Shown: one piece after another, positions 47,657 to 56,462 of the stretch | How positions within the stretch are numbered: the stretch's first letter is position 1 | Layout: each line of letters begins with the position of its first letter | NCBI RefSeq assembly: GCF_024721115.1 | Contig: NZ_JAMDHK010000014.1 | Span: 62,001 to 126,000 of the forward strand | Origin: Salipiger pentaromativorans | GTDB taxonomy: Bacteria > Pseudomonadota > Alphaproteobacteria > Rhodobacterales > Rhodobacteraceae | Reading direction: 5' to 3' | DNA: 64,000 bases | Program-made: the position numbers and the translations under genes | Notes under the pieces: model-generated | Seen by the model: the letters and a program-made list of their open reading frames with translations, nothing else | What the model was told of the DNA's origin: nothing | Database searches by the model: none

Positions 47657-48751
47657 ATGTCGGATCCCGTAACAAATGTGGAAATCGAGGACGTCTTGTC
47701 CTCTATCCGGCGGCTGGTCTCTGAAGATGCGCGTCCGAAAGCGTCTCCGGCCAACCGTGAGAAACAGGACAAGCCCGAACGTCTGGTGCTGACCCCGGCG
47801 CAGCGCGTGCCCGAATTCGGCACCGTCGAGGATGACTCCGTGAATGACGCTGGGTCTGCCGAACCGCCGGTGCTGCTGACCTCTCCAACGGCGGTTCCCG
47901 CGCCGGAGAGCCCGGGCGCAGAGCCGGAGCCGGAGGCCGCGCCTGCCGTGGCGGAGGCACAGGCCGATCCGGTGCCGGAGGCGACCGGGGCAGAGGAGAC
48001 GGTGGCAGGGCCCGCAACGCTGGGAGCGCTCGTCAAGGACGAGCTGGCACGGGCGCTGACCTCTGGCCGCATCGCGGAACCGACAGAGGATCCGGTCTAT
48101 GAGGAGGATGCCGAGGACGAGGCTCTGGGCGCTTTGCTCGGCGATTCCGACGATATTTGGCCCGCGATGTCCGCCGACATGATTCCCGCCACCGAACCGG
48201 TCCTGAAGGCGGCGCCGCGCGCCGAGCCCGAGACTGACACCGGGGATGGTGGGCTTGCCCGCAAGATTGCCGAGCTGGAAGCGCTGATTTCCCGCAGTCC
48301 CGACAGTTACGAGGCGGATCTGCCCGGCGAGGGCGGCAATGCCGCGTTTGTGCATCATCCGCCCGAGCCGATGGATTGGGATCGGCTGATCCCGACCGAC
48401 GCGAAGCCCGCCGAAGAGAAATTTGTCGAACCTGTCCCGTCGGGGGAACCGGCCCCGGCTGCCGAGACGGAACCGGAGCCCGCGCCTCAGCCCGCAGCCA
48501 ATGTTCTGCGCGGCCCGGCCTGGCAGGCCGAGTCGGCCCCCCGGGCGGAGATCGCGGACAGCGCGCAGGCCGAGCCGCCGGCGCGGAGCGACGATCTGGG
48601 CGCGATTGATGAAGACATCCTGCGCGATATGGTCGCCGAGATTGTCCGTCAGGAGTTGCAGGGCTCGCTGGGCGAACGCATCACGCGCAATGTGCGCAAG
48701 CTGGTGCGGCGCGAAATCCATCGGATGATCGTCAGCCAGGATCTGGACTGA
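47657..48751 (+). CDS. PopZ-like acidic protein (DUF2497-type N and C termini)
   Basis: The 364-residue protein has a conserved N-terminal segment (SDPVTNVEIEDVLSSIRRLVSED). A long low-complexity region rich in Pro, Glu and Ala (about residues 30-305) follows. The C-terminal helices are conserved (DEDILRDMVAEIVRQELQGSLGERITRNVRKLVRREIHRMI). This N-helix, disordered acidic-proline linker and C-terminal oligomerisation helices is the plan of the polar organiser PopZ. Polar scaffolding is therefore likely, but the C-terminus is not a confident PopZ match. A strong terminator lies 117 bases downstream. Confidence 0.7.
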   Translation: MSDPVTNVEIEDVLSSIRRLVSEDARPKASPANREKQDKPERLVLTPAQRVPEFGTVEDDSVNDAGSAEPPVLLTSPTAVPAPESPGAEPEPEAAPAVAEAQADPVPEATGAEETVAGPATLGALVKDELARALTSGRIAEPTEDPVYEEDAEDEALGALLGDSDDIWPAMSADMIPATEPVLKAAPRAEPETDTGDGGLARKIAELEALISRSPDSYEADLPGEGGNAAFVHHPPEPMDWDRLIPTDAKPAEEKFVEPVPSGEPAPAAETEPEPAPQPAANVLRGPAWQAESAPRAEIADSAQAEPPARSDDLGAIDEDILRDMVAEIVRQELQGSLGERITRNVRKLVRREIHRMIVSQDLD

Positions 48752-48868
48752 CGCGCAACTCCGCGACCGGAGGACGGGAGCAGGGAGCGCCCACTCTTCT
48801 GGTGCGCGTTGCAGAGAGGGCCTTGGTGCCGGTCTCTGGCACGGATCTGGCACATAGGTATGCAAAAC

Positions 48869-48902
48869 CGAAAGGCGCGCCCGTCTCGGGGCGCGCCTTT
48901 CG
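48869..48902. terminator. Strong terminator between convergent genes
   Basis: CGAAAGGCGCGCCC (48869-48882) pairs perfectly with GGGCGCGCCTTTCG (48889-48902) around a six-base loop, 14 bp of stem. It lies between the plus-strand PopZ-like gene and the minus-strand DUF6280-like gene and can serve both. Confidence 0.85.
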
Positions 48903-48932
48903 TTTGGTCCGGTGACCTTGAGGGCCGGAGGA

Positions 48933-49262
48933 TCAGGCGGCTTCGGCCCGGTCGGCGGCTGCGGCGGCGTTCCGGCGCTCGCTCTCCTCTCGCGACAGCG
49001 CAACGGAGGTGCGCACACCCTTGCCGACGAATTCCATCAGACCGGAGACCACGCGCTCGTTCGGGTCGATCCCGGCGCAGCTCAGGACTTCACGGCCGTC
49101 GCGCGAGCGCGCCCAGCGGGCGATTTGCTCGGGACCGTTGCCGTATTTCTTGTCGTCGGCGATCGCGTCGTCGAGCGCAGCCAGAACCACGGCGGCAAAC
49201 AGCTTGCGCGCGCGGTTGCCCTGTTCGGCATTAAAGGCTGTGCTATCCACGAAATCTTTCAT
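48933..49262 (-). CDS. DUF6280-like protein
   Basis: The 109-residue protein starts [43 protein letters not shown]. It has a helical core ([23 protein letters not shown]) with one cysteine and an alanine-rich C-terminus. It is very conserved across Rhodobacteraceae, and I recall the label DUF6280. There is no catalytic motif. The role is unknown; the short acidic-basic helix pattern suggests protein interaction. It is divergent from efp with a 216-base gap. Confidence 0.75.
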   Translation of the reverse strand: MKDFVDSTAFNAEQGNRARKLFAAVVLAALDDAIADDKKYGNGPEQIARWARSRDGREVLSCAGIDPNERVVSGLMEFVGKGVRTSVALSREESERRNAAAAADRAEAA

Positions 49263-49407
49263 ATTTCGACCTTTGATTATTGCTCTTGTCTTTTCGGGCG
49301 TGTGTGGGGTTATGAACTATTCCGTTTGATTCGGATACACTTGAAACGCATGTCTCCCATGCGCCCAGCGCATGGATTGCTTTGTGCGCATACGATATAT
49401 CGTTGTC

Positions 49408-49436
49408 TTGCACGGGCATCACTGGCCAGATATAGG
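49408..49436 (+). promoter_or_regulatory. Promoter of efp
   Basis: TTGCAC (49408-49413) and TATAGG (49431-49436) are 17 bases apart, giving a start near 49443 and an untranslated leader of about 36 bases. The rest of 49263-49478 shows no other clear element. Confidence 0.5.
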
Positions 49437-49478
49437 AGCGGCCAGGAAATCATCAACCTTTGGCCAAAGTTTAGTCCC

Positions 49479-50042
49479 ATGCCCAAGATCAACGGAAACG
49501 AGATCCGCCCCGGCAACGTTCTGGAGCACAATGATGGCCTTTGGGCCGCGGTCAAGGTCGACCATGTGAAGCCCGGCAAGGGCGGCGCCTTTGCGCAGGT
49601 CGAGCTGAAGAACCTGCGCAACGGATCGAAGCTGAACGAACGCTTCCGTTCCGCCGACAAGGTCGAGCGCGTGCGTCTGGAACAGAAGGACATGCAGTTC
49701 CTGTACGAAGATTCCGGCATGCTCGTCTTCATGGATACCGAAACCTATGACCAGGTGCAGCTTCCGGCCGACATCCTGGGCGACCGCCGGCCGTTCCTGC
49801 AGGACGGCATGACCATTGTCGTGGAGTTCTACGAAAGCGAGGCGCTGAACGCCACGCTGCCGCAGAAGGTGACCTGCAAGATTGTCGAGACCGAGCCGGT
49901 GGTCAAAGGCCAGACGGCCGCCAACAGCTTCAAGCCGGCGATTCTGGACAATGGTGTCAAGGTCATGGTGCCGCCCTTCGTGGGCCAGGACGAAGACATC
50001 GTCGTGAACACCGAAACCATGGAATATTCGGAACGCGCATAA
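49479..50042 (+). CDS. efp: Elongation factor P
   Basis: The 187-residue protein relieves ribosome stalling at polyproline stretches. The KOW-like domain I includes [22 protein letters not shown], with the modifiable lysine at K34 (KPGKGG). Domains II and III follow, with the OB-fold ending [11 protein letters not shown]. An acidic/aromatic [17 protein letters not shown] segment near residue 88 is standard. The start at 49479 gives the usual N-terminus [22 protein letters not shown]. An upstream leader contains a likely promoter. Confidence 0.97.
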   Translation: MPKINGNEIRPGNVLEHNDGLWAAVKVDHVKPGKGGAFAQVELKNLRNGSKLNERFRSADKVERVRLEQKDMQFLYEDSGMLVFMDTETYDQVQLPADILGDRRPFLQDGMTIVVEFYESEALNATLPQKVTCKIVETEPVVKGQTAANSFKPAILDNGVKVMVPPFVGQDEDIVVNTETMEYSERA

Positions 50043-50138
50043 CCCGCGCGCCGACCGTTCCGTCCCCGTGCGATCCGGGGGCGTAACAGAAGAAAGTGAC
50101 CAAGGGCCTCCGGCGGCAAGCCAAAGGAGGCTCTTTTC

Positions 50139-50606
50139 ATGATCGACCATTTCACCGAAACCGACCTGCCGCATGTGGCCGCGCTGTTGCGCGGACTGAA
50201 TGCGCTGCATGTGGCGCGCGTGCCGCAGCGCTTTCACGACGCGGCGGACGAGACCGCGCTGGCAGCCTTCCTGGCGCAGCAGATGGCAGAGGGCGCGCAG
50301 GCGCTGGTCTACCGCGCCGAGGGCGTGCCCCGGGGCTATCTGCTGTGGAAGCGCCGCGACATGCCGGCCAGCGCGGTGGACCGCGCCCGGCGGCTGGCGG
50401 TGCTGGATCATATCGCCGTGGCGCCCTCGTGGCGGCGGCGGGGCATCGGCCGCAGGCTGGTGGCGCGGTTCGAGGCGGAGGCCCGGGCGGCGGGCTGCGA
50501 GGGCTGGATCACCATGGTGCATGCGTTCAACGGCGCCTCGGCGGGGCTGATGCGGCAGTCGGGTGCCGCGCTGGCGGTGGAGGTTCTGGAAAAACGGCTG
50601 GGCTAG
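50139..50606 (+). CDS. GNAT-family N-acetyltransferase
   Basis: The 155-residue protein has the acetyl-CoA-binding motif A, LAVLDHIAVAPSWRRRGIGRRLVARFEAEARAAGC (about residues 86-122, with RRRGIG as the pyrophosphate loop), and the C-terminal beta-strand typical of the family. The acceptor is unknown. The start is supported by AAAGGAGG. It is followed directly by a composite hairpin that separates it from the convergent fructosamine kinase gene. Confidence 0.88.
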   Translation: MIDHFTETDLPHVAALLRGLNALHVARVPQRFHDAADETALAAFLAQQMAEGAQALVYRAEGVPRGYLLWKRRDMPASAVDRARRLAVLDHIAVAPSWRRRGIGRRLVARFEAEARAAGCEGWITMVHAFNGASAGLMRQSGAALAVEVLEKRLG

Positions 50607-50607
50607 G

Positions 50608-50657
50608 GGGCAAGATCCTTCGAAGGATCTTGCAAATCTCTTTCAAGAGATTTGCCC
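50608..50657. terminator. Composite double-hairpin element between convergent genes
   Basis: Two adjacent perfect palindromes lie between outer arms GGGCAA and TTGCCC: CAAGATCCTT paired with AAGGATCTTG (50611-50632), and CAAATCTCTT paired with AAGAGATTTG (50633-50654). The region can fold as a three-way junction. Strong bidirectional termination is the simplest function. Confidence 0.7.
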
Positions 50658-50661
50658 GCGC

Positions 50662-51459
50662 TCAGATCCCGGCGTCGCCCAGCAGCCGGGCCACGAGGCT
50701 CTGATACCCCGCGCCGAACAGTCGGAAATGCACGAGCGCCGGGTAAAGCTGATAGATCGGGCGCCGCGCGGCCCGCCCCGGCGCCTCGGGCCCATAGCCC
50801 TGCCAGAAGGCCGCGGGCGGCGTTCCGAAAAGCTCGAGCATGGCGAGGTCCACCTCGCCATGCCCGCGATAGCAGGCCGGGTCGATCATCCAGGCGGTCT
50901 CTGCGCCGAAAAGCGCGTTGCCGGCCCAGAGGTCGCCATGCAGCAATGCTGCGGCGGGTGCGGCGGGCAGGCGCTCGGGCAGCGCGCGGGCCAGAGCCTT
51001 GAGCCGCCGGGCCAGCGCCGGGGGCAGAGCCGGCAGGAACGGCAGCAGCCGGCGCCGGGCCCAGAATACCGGCCAGTCCGCCAGCGCGCCGTTTGCGATG
51101 GGCAGCGGGCCGAAGGCATAATCCTCGGGCCAGCCATAGGGGCGCCCGGTCTCGTCATGCAGGCGGCGCAGCCCCTTTCCCAGCGCCCGCCAGCCGGCGG
51201 GCGAGGGCCGGGTCTCTTCGAGCCATTCCAGACAGAGCAGGTCTTCCGACTGATAGAGCACGCGCGGCACCGGCGCGCCGGCGGCGGCCATGGCGCTCAG
51301 CATGCGCGCTTCGGTGGCAACCCGCGCCCCGCGCTTGACCGCCATTTGCCGCCCGTCGGTCAGCGTGAGTTTCATCACCTCCGACAGATCGCCGCCCTGC
51401 AACCGCTGCACCGAGGCCGGCGCGGCCCCGAAGACGCGCGACAGCCGGTCGGGCGTCAC
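50662..51459 (-). CDS. Fructosamine-3-kinase-family protein
   Basis: The 265-residue kinase-fold protein has QRLQGGDLSEVMKLTLTDGRQMAVKRGA (the nucleotide loop and lysine region), ARMLSAMAAAGAPVPRVLYQSEDLLCLEWL, and the catalytic core LLHGDLWAGNALFG (HGDxxxxN, about residues 168-181) followed by WMIDPACYRGHGEVDLAM (DPA, DFG-like). It phosphorylates sugar residues of glycated proteins in its family. The GTG start overlaps the YgfZ gene stop by four bases. Cellular role here inferred. Confidence 0.88.
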   Translation of the reverse strand: MTPDRLSRVFGAAPASVQRLQGGDLSEVMKLTLTDGRQMAVKRGARVATEARMLSAMAAAGAPVPRVLYQSEDLLCLEWLEETRPSPAGWRALGKGLRRLHDETGRPYGWPEDYAFGPLPIANGALADWPVFWARRRLLPFLPALPPALARRLKALARALPERLPAAPAAALLHGDLWAGNALFGAETAWMIDPACYRGHGEVDLAMLELFGTPPAAFWQGYGPEAPGRAARRPIYQLYPALVHFRLFGAGYQSLVARLLGDAGI

Positions 51460-52190
51460 GGCTTGTAGCGGAGCGCGGCGTCGCCCGCGCGCAGGTCTCC
51501 CACCGCCCGGTCGAAGCGCAGGAAGGCGATGCCATGCCCGCCCGACTGGGTATAAAGCACGCCGGCCGGTTTCTCGCCGGCCAGGATCTCGGTGCCGGCC
51601 GGGGCGCTGCCCGAGACCGCGACGATGGCCAGCCCCTTGCGCAGCTCGGTCTTGTGCTTCATCCGGGCGGTCACCTCCTGACCGACATAGCAGCCCTTGT
51701 GGAAATCGACCCCGTTCAGCCGCTCGAACCCGGCTTCCAATATGAAGGTGTCGGGGGTCAGCTCGATTCCGCTTTCCGGCACGCAGGCCGCGACGCGCAG
51801 CGCGTCCCAGTCGGCGGGCTCGCCGGGCTGGCCGTCATAGCCGCGCCAGCCCAGGCGCGGATCGCGCGGATCGACAAAGGCGCCCTCGGGCGGCGCACCG
51901 GTGCCCCGCGTCACCGCCAGACCGGTTTCGGCGACCTCCACCTTGGCACGCAGCTTGTACATCGACAGCGCGCGCAGCAGATCGCCCGCCAGATCCGCAT
52001 CGACGTCGATCAGAATATCCGCACCCGCCGGCACCAGAAAGAAATCGGCCCGGTACTTGCCCTGCGGCGTCAGCAGCGCGGCATAGACCAGCCCGTCCTT
52101 CAGGCGCGCCACATCGTTGGTCACCAGGCCCTGGAGGAAATGTTCCGCATCCGGGCCGCTGACCCGCAGCACCTTGCGTTCGCCGTTCAT
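51456..52190 (-). CDS. ygfZ: Folate-binding YgfZ-family protein (Fe-S cluster assembly)
   Basis: The 244-residue GcvT-like protein has the hallmark KGCYVGQEVTARMKHK (near residue 160) containing the conserved cysteine, and an N-terminal FLQGLVTNDVARLKDGLVYAALLTPQGKYRADFFLV. YgfZ/IBA57 proteins aid maturation of certain Fe-S enzymes using tetrahydrofolate. It is coupled to the fructosamine kinase gene downstream. Confidence 0.92.
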   Translation of the reverse strand: MNGERKVLRVSGPDAEHFLQGLVTNDVARLKDGLVYAALLTPQGKYRADFFLVPAGADILIDVDADLAGDLLRALSMYKLRAKVEVAETGLAVTRGTGAPPEGAFVDPRDPRLGWRGYDGQPGEPADWDALRVAACVPESGIELTPDTFILEAGFERLNGVDFHKGCYVGQEVTARMKHKTELRKGLAIVAVSGSAPAGTEILAGEKPAGVLYTQSGGHGIAFLRFDRAVGDLRAGDAALRYKP

Positions 52191-52255
52191 CGCGTTCTCC
52201 CTGTCGGTTCCCGCGATATGTAGCGGGCAGGGCGCCGGGTTGCGAGGGGGCGGGC

Positions 52256-54004
52256 TCAGCTTTCGGAAAACTGCATGGCATGAAGCCGCGCATAGGCGCC
52301 ATTGCGGGCAAGCAGGGCGTCATGTGTGCCTTCCTCGACCACACGGCCCTGATCCATCACCACGATCTTGTCCGCATGGCGCACGGTCGAGAGCCGGTGC
52401 GCAATCACCAGCGTGGTGCGTCCCTGCGAAAGCTGCTCCAGCGCCGCCTGCACCACCGCCTCGGATTGCGCGTCGAGCGCCGAGGTCGCCTCGTCGAGCA
52501 GCAGGATCGGCGTGTCGCGCAGCAGCGCGCGGGCGATGGCCACCCGCTGGCGCTGCCCGCCCGACAGCGCCGAGCCGCGCGGGCCCACGCGCGCGTCGAG
52601 CCCGCCCTCGATCCGGGGCAGGAAATCGGCCACATGCGCGGCGCTCAGAACCTCCTGCAAGCGGGACTCGGAAACATCGTCGCGGCCCAGCAGGATGTTC
52701 TCGCGCAGCGTCTCGTCGAACAGCAGCGCCTCCTGGCTGACCACCGAGAAGAGCCCGCGCAACTCGGCCAGCCGCAGCTCCGAAACCGCGATACCGTCGA
52801 TCTCCACCCGGCCGCTCTCGGGGTCCACCAGACGGGTCAGCACATTGAAGACCGTCGATTTGCCCGCCCCCGAGGCGCCGACCAGCGCCGTGGTCTGGCC
52901 CGGCTCGGCGGTAAAACTCGTCCCGCGCAAGACCGGTGCCTCGCCATAGGCCAGGTGCACGTTGTTCAGCACAATCCCCGGCACCCCTTGCGGCGCGGGT
53001 TTCGGCTGCGCCGGATCGCGCAGGTCGGGCACCAGTTCGAGCAGCTCCTTCAGCCGTTCGATCGAGGCCGCGGCGATCTGCCAGTTGCCGCTCACCGCGC
53101 CCAGCCGCCGCAGCGGCTCGAAGGCCAGCGCGATGGCGGTGAAGAAGGCCATGAAATCGCCCACGGTCTTGGTGCCCGCGATGATCTCGCCGCCGCCGTA
53201 AAGCAGCACCCCCATGAAGCCGACGCCGGACATGATGTCGATGAGGCCGGGGATCGAGGCCTGCCCCATGGCGGCGCGGGTCTCGGCGCGGATGCGCCTG
53301 TTGGTGAGCTTGCGGTAGCGCGCCGCCTGATACTCTTCGAGCCGGTTCAGCTTGATCGGCACGATGCCGTGGAACACCTCGTTGAGCCGGGTCGAGAGCT
53401 TGGCCGCGATGTCGCGCGCCTTGCGGGCGTTGCCGCGCACATAGCGCTGCACCAGAATGGAGGGCAGCACCAGCAGCGGCGCCCCCACCAGCGCCACCAG
53501 CGTCCAGCGCCAGTCGATCCCCAGCGCCACGGCAAAGAGCGAGATGAGCGCGATCACGTCGCGCCCGGCGCCGGTGATGATGATGCGCCAGACCTTGCTG
53601 ATCTGGCCCACATCGCCTTCGACCCGTTGCATGAGGTAGCCCGGCCCGTGGTCCTGATGGAAGCCGCCGTCCAGCGTCATCAGATGTTGCAGCAGATCGT
53701 TGCGGATGTCGCCCACGGTCCGTTCCGAGACCTGCGTCATCAGCACCTTCTGCGCGATGCTGGCCAGCGCCCGGATCAGGAAGCTGCCGAAGATCACAAT
53801 GCCGACCCACCACAGCGCGCCGGCGTTGCCGCCGACAAAGACGCTGTCGAACATCGGCTTCATCATGTAGCTGAGCAGCCCGAACATCGAGCCCTCGACC
53901 GCCATGAACACCAGCGCCACGGCCAGCAGCAGCCGGTAGCGCCAGAGATAGGTCCACCAGAGCCAGAGAAACAGCCCGCGGGGTTTGTCCGGCGCGCCGC
54001 TCAC
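52256..54004 (-). CDS. MsbA-like ABC exporter (half-transporter with fused ATPase)
   Basis: The 582-residue protein has a six-helix transmembrane domain (about residues 1-325) and an ATPase domain (about 345-575). The ATPase domain carries Walker A VGASGAGKST, Q-loop VSQEALLFDE, signature LSGGQRQRVAIARAL, Walker B ILLLDEATSALD and IAHRLSTV. It resembles lipid/lipid-A flippases and other MsbA-group exporters. The GTG start at 54004 overlaps the stop of the phosphatase gene (GTGA), so the two are coupled. The substrate is not determinable; envelope lipid is plausible. Confidence 0.9.
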   Translation of the reverse strand: MSGAPDKPRGLFLWLWWTYLWRYRLLLAVALVFMAVEGSMFGLLSYMMKPMFDSVFVGGNAGALWWVGIVIFGSFLIRALASIAQKVLMTQVSERTVGDIRNDLLQHLMTLDGGFHQDHGPGYLMQRVEGDVGQISKVWRIIITGAGRDVIALISLFAVALGIDWRWTLVALVGAPLLVLPSILVQRYVRGNARKARDIAAKLSTRLNEVFHGIVPIKLNRLEEYQAARYRKLTNRRIRAETRAAMGQASIPGLIDIMSGVGFMGVLLYGGGEIIAGTKTVGDFMAFFTAIALAFEPLRRLGAVSGNWQIAAASIERLKELLELVPDLRDPAQPKPAPQGVPGIVLNNVHLAYGEAPVLRGTSFTAEPGQTTALVGASGAGKSTVFNVLTRLVDPESGRVEIDGIAVSELRLAELRGLFSVVSQEALLFDETLRENILLGRDDVSESRLQEVLSAAHVADFLPRIEGGLDARVGPRGSALSGGQRQRVAIARALLRDTPILLLDEATSALDAQSEAVVQAALEQLSQGRTTLVIAHRLSTVRHADKIVVMDQGRVVEEGTHDALLARNGAYARLHAMQFSES

Positions 54005-54696
54005 GCCAGCTCTTCCGGCGGGCGGCGGGCGTCGAACCCGGCCTGAACGGGTTTGCTGTCGTATTCCGTGGCGATCCACTCCTCGAAGGCGATCGGGGCG
54101 CGGCGGTTGCGCGCCGCATAGATGTCGAGAATGTAGCCCTGGATGCCCGTGCGGGTGAATTCCAGGTGGATGTATTTCAGCCCGAGCTGCTTGCGCGCCT
54201 CTTCCACCGGCACGCCCTCGAACACCATCAGATAGACCGCCGAGGCAAAGCCCGCGCGGTCGGCGCCGGACTTGCAATGGAACATCATCGGCTTTTCCGC
54301 CTGCCGCATGGTGTCGATCAGATTGAGCACCCGCTCGCGCTTGGGCGCCATGCGGGCCCAGAGCTTGGCGTGCAGCAGCGTGAGCCCCAGCGTCTCGCAG
54401 CTCTCCTTCTCGAACAGGTAGTGCGAGAACTCTTCCTCGCCACGCAGGGTGATCACCGTCTTGATCCCCATCTTCGCGTATTTCTCGAAGCGGCGGTGCG
54501 TGGGGTGGTTCGATCGCCAGACCCCCGGCGCGATCTGCCAGAAATTGGTCCAGAACGTCCGCAGCCATGCGTGATCGAAAAGGTTGTAATGCAGCACCGA
54601 CAGGGCGCGGGCGCCGGGAGACGAGATGTCCTTGCCGAAGGAGCGGCGAAACCGCCGTTCTCCGCGTTCGATCTTGTCCCAGAGGGTCTTCAGCAT
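54001..54696 (-). CDS. Protein-tyrosine/dual-specificity phosphatase-like protein
   Basis: The 231-residue protein has the P-loop phosphatase motif HCKSGADRAGFA, with nucleophile C141 and R147 (CxxxxxR). The WPD-like region lies earlier around ITLRGEEEFSHYLFEKESC. The fold resembles Tyr/Ser protein phosphatases found next to envelope genes. Its stop overlaps the exporter start. The target is unknown; it could dephosphorylate a lipid or protein. The start at MLKTLW is well placed, 140 bases from the divergent aminotransferase. Confidence 0.85.
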   Translation of the reverse strand: MLKTLWDKIERGERRFRRSFGKDISSPGARALSVLHYNLFDHAWLRTFWTNFWQIAPGVWRSNHPTHRRFEKYAKMGIKTVITLRGEEEFSHYLFEKESCETLGLTLLHAKLWARMAPKRERVLNLIDTMRQAEKPMMFHCKSGADRAGFASAVYLMVFEGVPVEEARKQLGLKYIHLEFTRTGIQGYILDIYAARNRRAPIAFEEWIATEYDSKPVQAGFDARRPPEELA

Positions 54697-54836
54697 GGTG
54701 TGGTCCCGGTTTCTGCGCGGGGTTTAGTGGCCTTGGGCCATGGTGGCAAGCGCGGGGGTGCATTGACGCCGCCGCCCCGCCGGTTAGGTTGGCCGCCGTC
54801 CCGCTATTTCAAGGGGCGCTTTCACGGAGAAAATCT

Positions 54837-56033
54837 ATGTCGCTTGCCCACGGCCGCCCCTATCTGGCCATTCCAGGCCCGTCCGTCATGCCCGATGCCG
54901 TTCTGCGGGCCATGCACCGGGCGTCGCCCAATATCTACGAGGGCGAGCTGGTCGAGATCGTGCGCGGCCTTATCCCGGATCTGAAATACGTGGCGCAGAC
55001 CGAGGGCAGCGCGGCGATCTACATCTGCAACGGTCACGGCGCATGGGAGGCGGCGCTGTCGAATGTGGTGGGCGAGGGCGACACGGTGCTGATGCCCGCG
55101 ACGGGGCGGTTCGGGCATGGCTGGGCGGATATGGCGGCGGGGCTCGGGGTCGAGACGCAGCTGATCGACTTCGGCCGCAAGACGCCGCTCGATCCGGTGC
55201 GGGTGGCCGAGGCGCTGGCGGCGGACAAGGCGCATAAGATCAAGGCGGTGATGGTCACCCATGTGGATACGGCGACCTCGCTGCGCAACGATGTGGCGGC
55301 GGTGCGCCGGGCGATCGACGATGCCGGCCATCCGGCGCTGCTGATGGCCGATTGCATCGCCTCGATGGGCTGCGACCGGTTCCTGATGGATGAATGGGGG
55401 GCCGATGTGGCGGTGACCGGCTCGCAGAAGGGGCTGATGGTGCCGCCGGGGCTGGGTTTCGTGTTTTTCAACGACCGCGCGGCAGAGCGGCGGGCCGAGA
55501 TGAAGCGGGTCAGCCGCTACTGGGACTGGACGCCGCGCGCCAATCCGGAATTCTTCTACAACTACTTCGGCGGAACCGCGCCGACGCATCATCTTTACGG
55601 GCTGCGCGCCGCGCTGGACATCATCCGCGCCGAGGGCATGGAGGCGATCTGGGCACGCCACGCCACGCTCGCCCGGGCGATCTGGGCGGCGGTGGATGTC
55701 TGGGCTTCGGACGGGCCGCTGGAGATGAACGTCGCCGATCCGGCCTATCGCAGCCATGCGGTCACCGCGCTGCGGGTCGGGGCGCCTTACGGGGCGCAGC
55801 TTCGCGAATGGACGGATACGCAGGCGGGGGTGACGCTGGGCATCGGGCTGGGCATGTCCGAGCCCGAGGATCCGCAGGGCACCGGGTTCTTCCGCATCGG
55901 CCATATGGGACATGTGAACGCCCATATGGTGCTGGGGATGCTGGGGGTGATCGAGGCGGGGCTTCAGGCGCTGGGCGTGCCGCACGGGCGCGGCGGCGTG
56001 GCCGCTGCGGCCGAGGTGATCGGCGCGGCCTGA
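54837..56033 (+). CDS. Class V aminotransferase, serine/alanine-glyoxylate aminotransferase-like
   Basis: The 398-residue PLP enzyme has YLAIPGPSVMPDAVLRAMHRASPNIYEGELVEI at the start, the cofactor region VMVTHVDTATSLRNDV, ADCIASMGCDRFLMDEWGADVAVTGSQKGLM with Schiff-base lysine K198, and FGGTAPTHHLYGLRAALDII near residue 245. It resembles serine-glyoxylate aminotransferases of the serine/glyoxylate cycle, though the amino donor is inferred. It follows the divergent phosphatase and precedes a REP-like pair. Confidence 0.9.
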   Translation: MSLAHGRPYLAIPGPSVMPDAVLRAMHRASPNIYEGELVEIVRGLIPDLKYVAQTEGSAAIYICNGHGAWEAALSNVVGEGDTVLMPATGRFGHGWADMAAGLGVETQLIDFGRKTPLDPVRVAEALAADKAHKIKAVMVTHVDTATSLRNDVAAVRRAIDDAGHPALLMADCIASMGCDRFLMDEWGADVAVTGSQKGLMVPPGLGFVFFNDRAAERRAEMKRVSRYWDWTPRANPEFFYNYFGGTAPTHHLYGLRAALDIIRAEGMEAIWARHATLARAIWAAVDVWASDGPLEMNVADPAYRSHAVTALRVGAPYGAQLREWTDTQAGVTLGIGLGMSEPEDPQGTGFFRIGHMGHVNAHMVLGMLGVIEAGLQALGVPHGRGGVAAAAEVIGAA

Positions 56034-56051
56034 CGCTTTCGGCAGCAGTGC

Positions 56052-56159
56052 GGTGGGCAGGATTGCCCACCCTACGGCGTCTGTGCGAGGAGGCAATCTC
56101 ATCGCCAGCCGGAGGGGCCTGGGCGCCGCTCGGGTGTAGGGTGGGCAATATTGCCCACC
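56052..56159. repeat. REP-like inverted element pair 2
   Basis: Two copies of the element seen at 17905-18100: GGTGGGCAGGATTGCCCACC followed by CTAC (56052-56075) and GTAG followed by GGTGGGCAATATTGCCCACC (56136-56159). They face each other across 60 bases, between the convergent aminotransferase and small membrane protein genes. Confidence 0.8.
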
Positions 56160-56164
56160 GCACC

Positions 56165-56353
56165 CTATCCCTTTCGCGCCAAACGCCGGTCCAGAAGCGT
56201 GATCGCATGGTTGAGCGCGATGGCGCCCAGCAGCACAGGGGCGAGACCCAAGGTCGCCCAGACAACACCGAAGATCCACAGCAGGTTGACGAACAGGAAC
56301 ACCAGCGCGGGCTTGGTGTAATCCGGGGCGGGCTGGCGGGTCTGGCCGGTCAT
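56165..56353 (-). CDS. Small two-helix membrane protein
   Basis: The 62-residue protein starts MTGQTRQPAPDYTKPALVFLFVNLLWIFGVVWATLGLAPVLLGAIALNHAITLLDRRL and has two predicted transmembrane helices (PALVFLFVNLLWIFGVVWATLG and VLLGAIALNHAITLL). It lacks charged catalytic residues. It resembles small hypothetical inner-membrane proteins of Rhodobacteraceae; no function is known. It stands alone on the minus strand between the REP pair and the aminotransferase region. Confidence 0.6.
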   Translation of the reverse strand: MTGQTRQPAPDYTKPALVFLFVNLLWIFGVVWATLGLAPVLLGAIALNHAITLLDRRLARKG

Positions 56354-56462
56354 CTCGGCGGTCCTTGCGGAAAGGCTGTCGTCCGAAGCAGTCTAGCGCG
56401 CGGACGCGGCCTGTCACCGGCGCTTCTGGGCCGGCGCGGTCACGCTTTTGTGCGGGGCACGC

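Noticed and set aside
52280-54046. 588-codon plus-strand frame opposite the ABC exporter
   Set aside because: The minus strand carries Walker A, signature and Walker B motifs; the plus frame is low-complexity.
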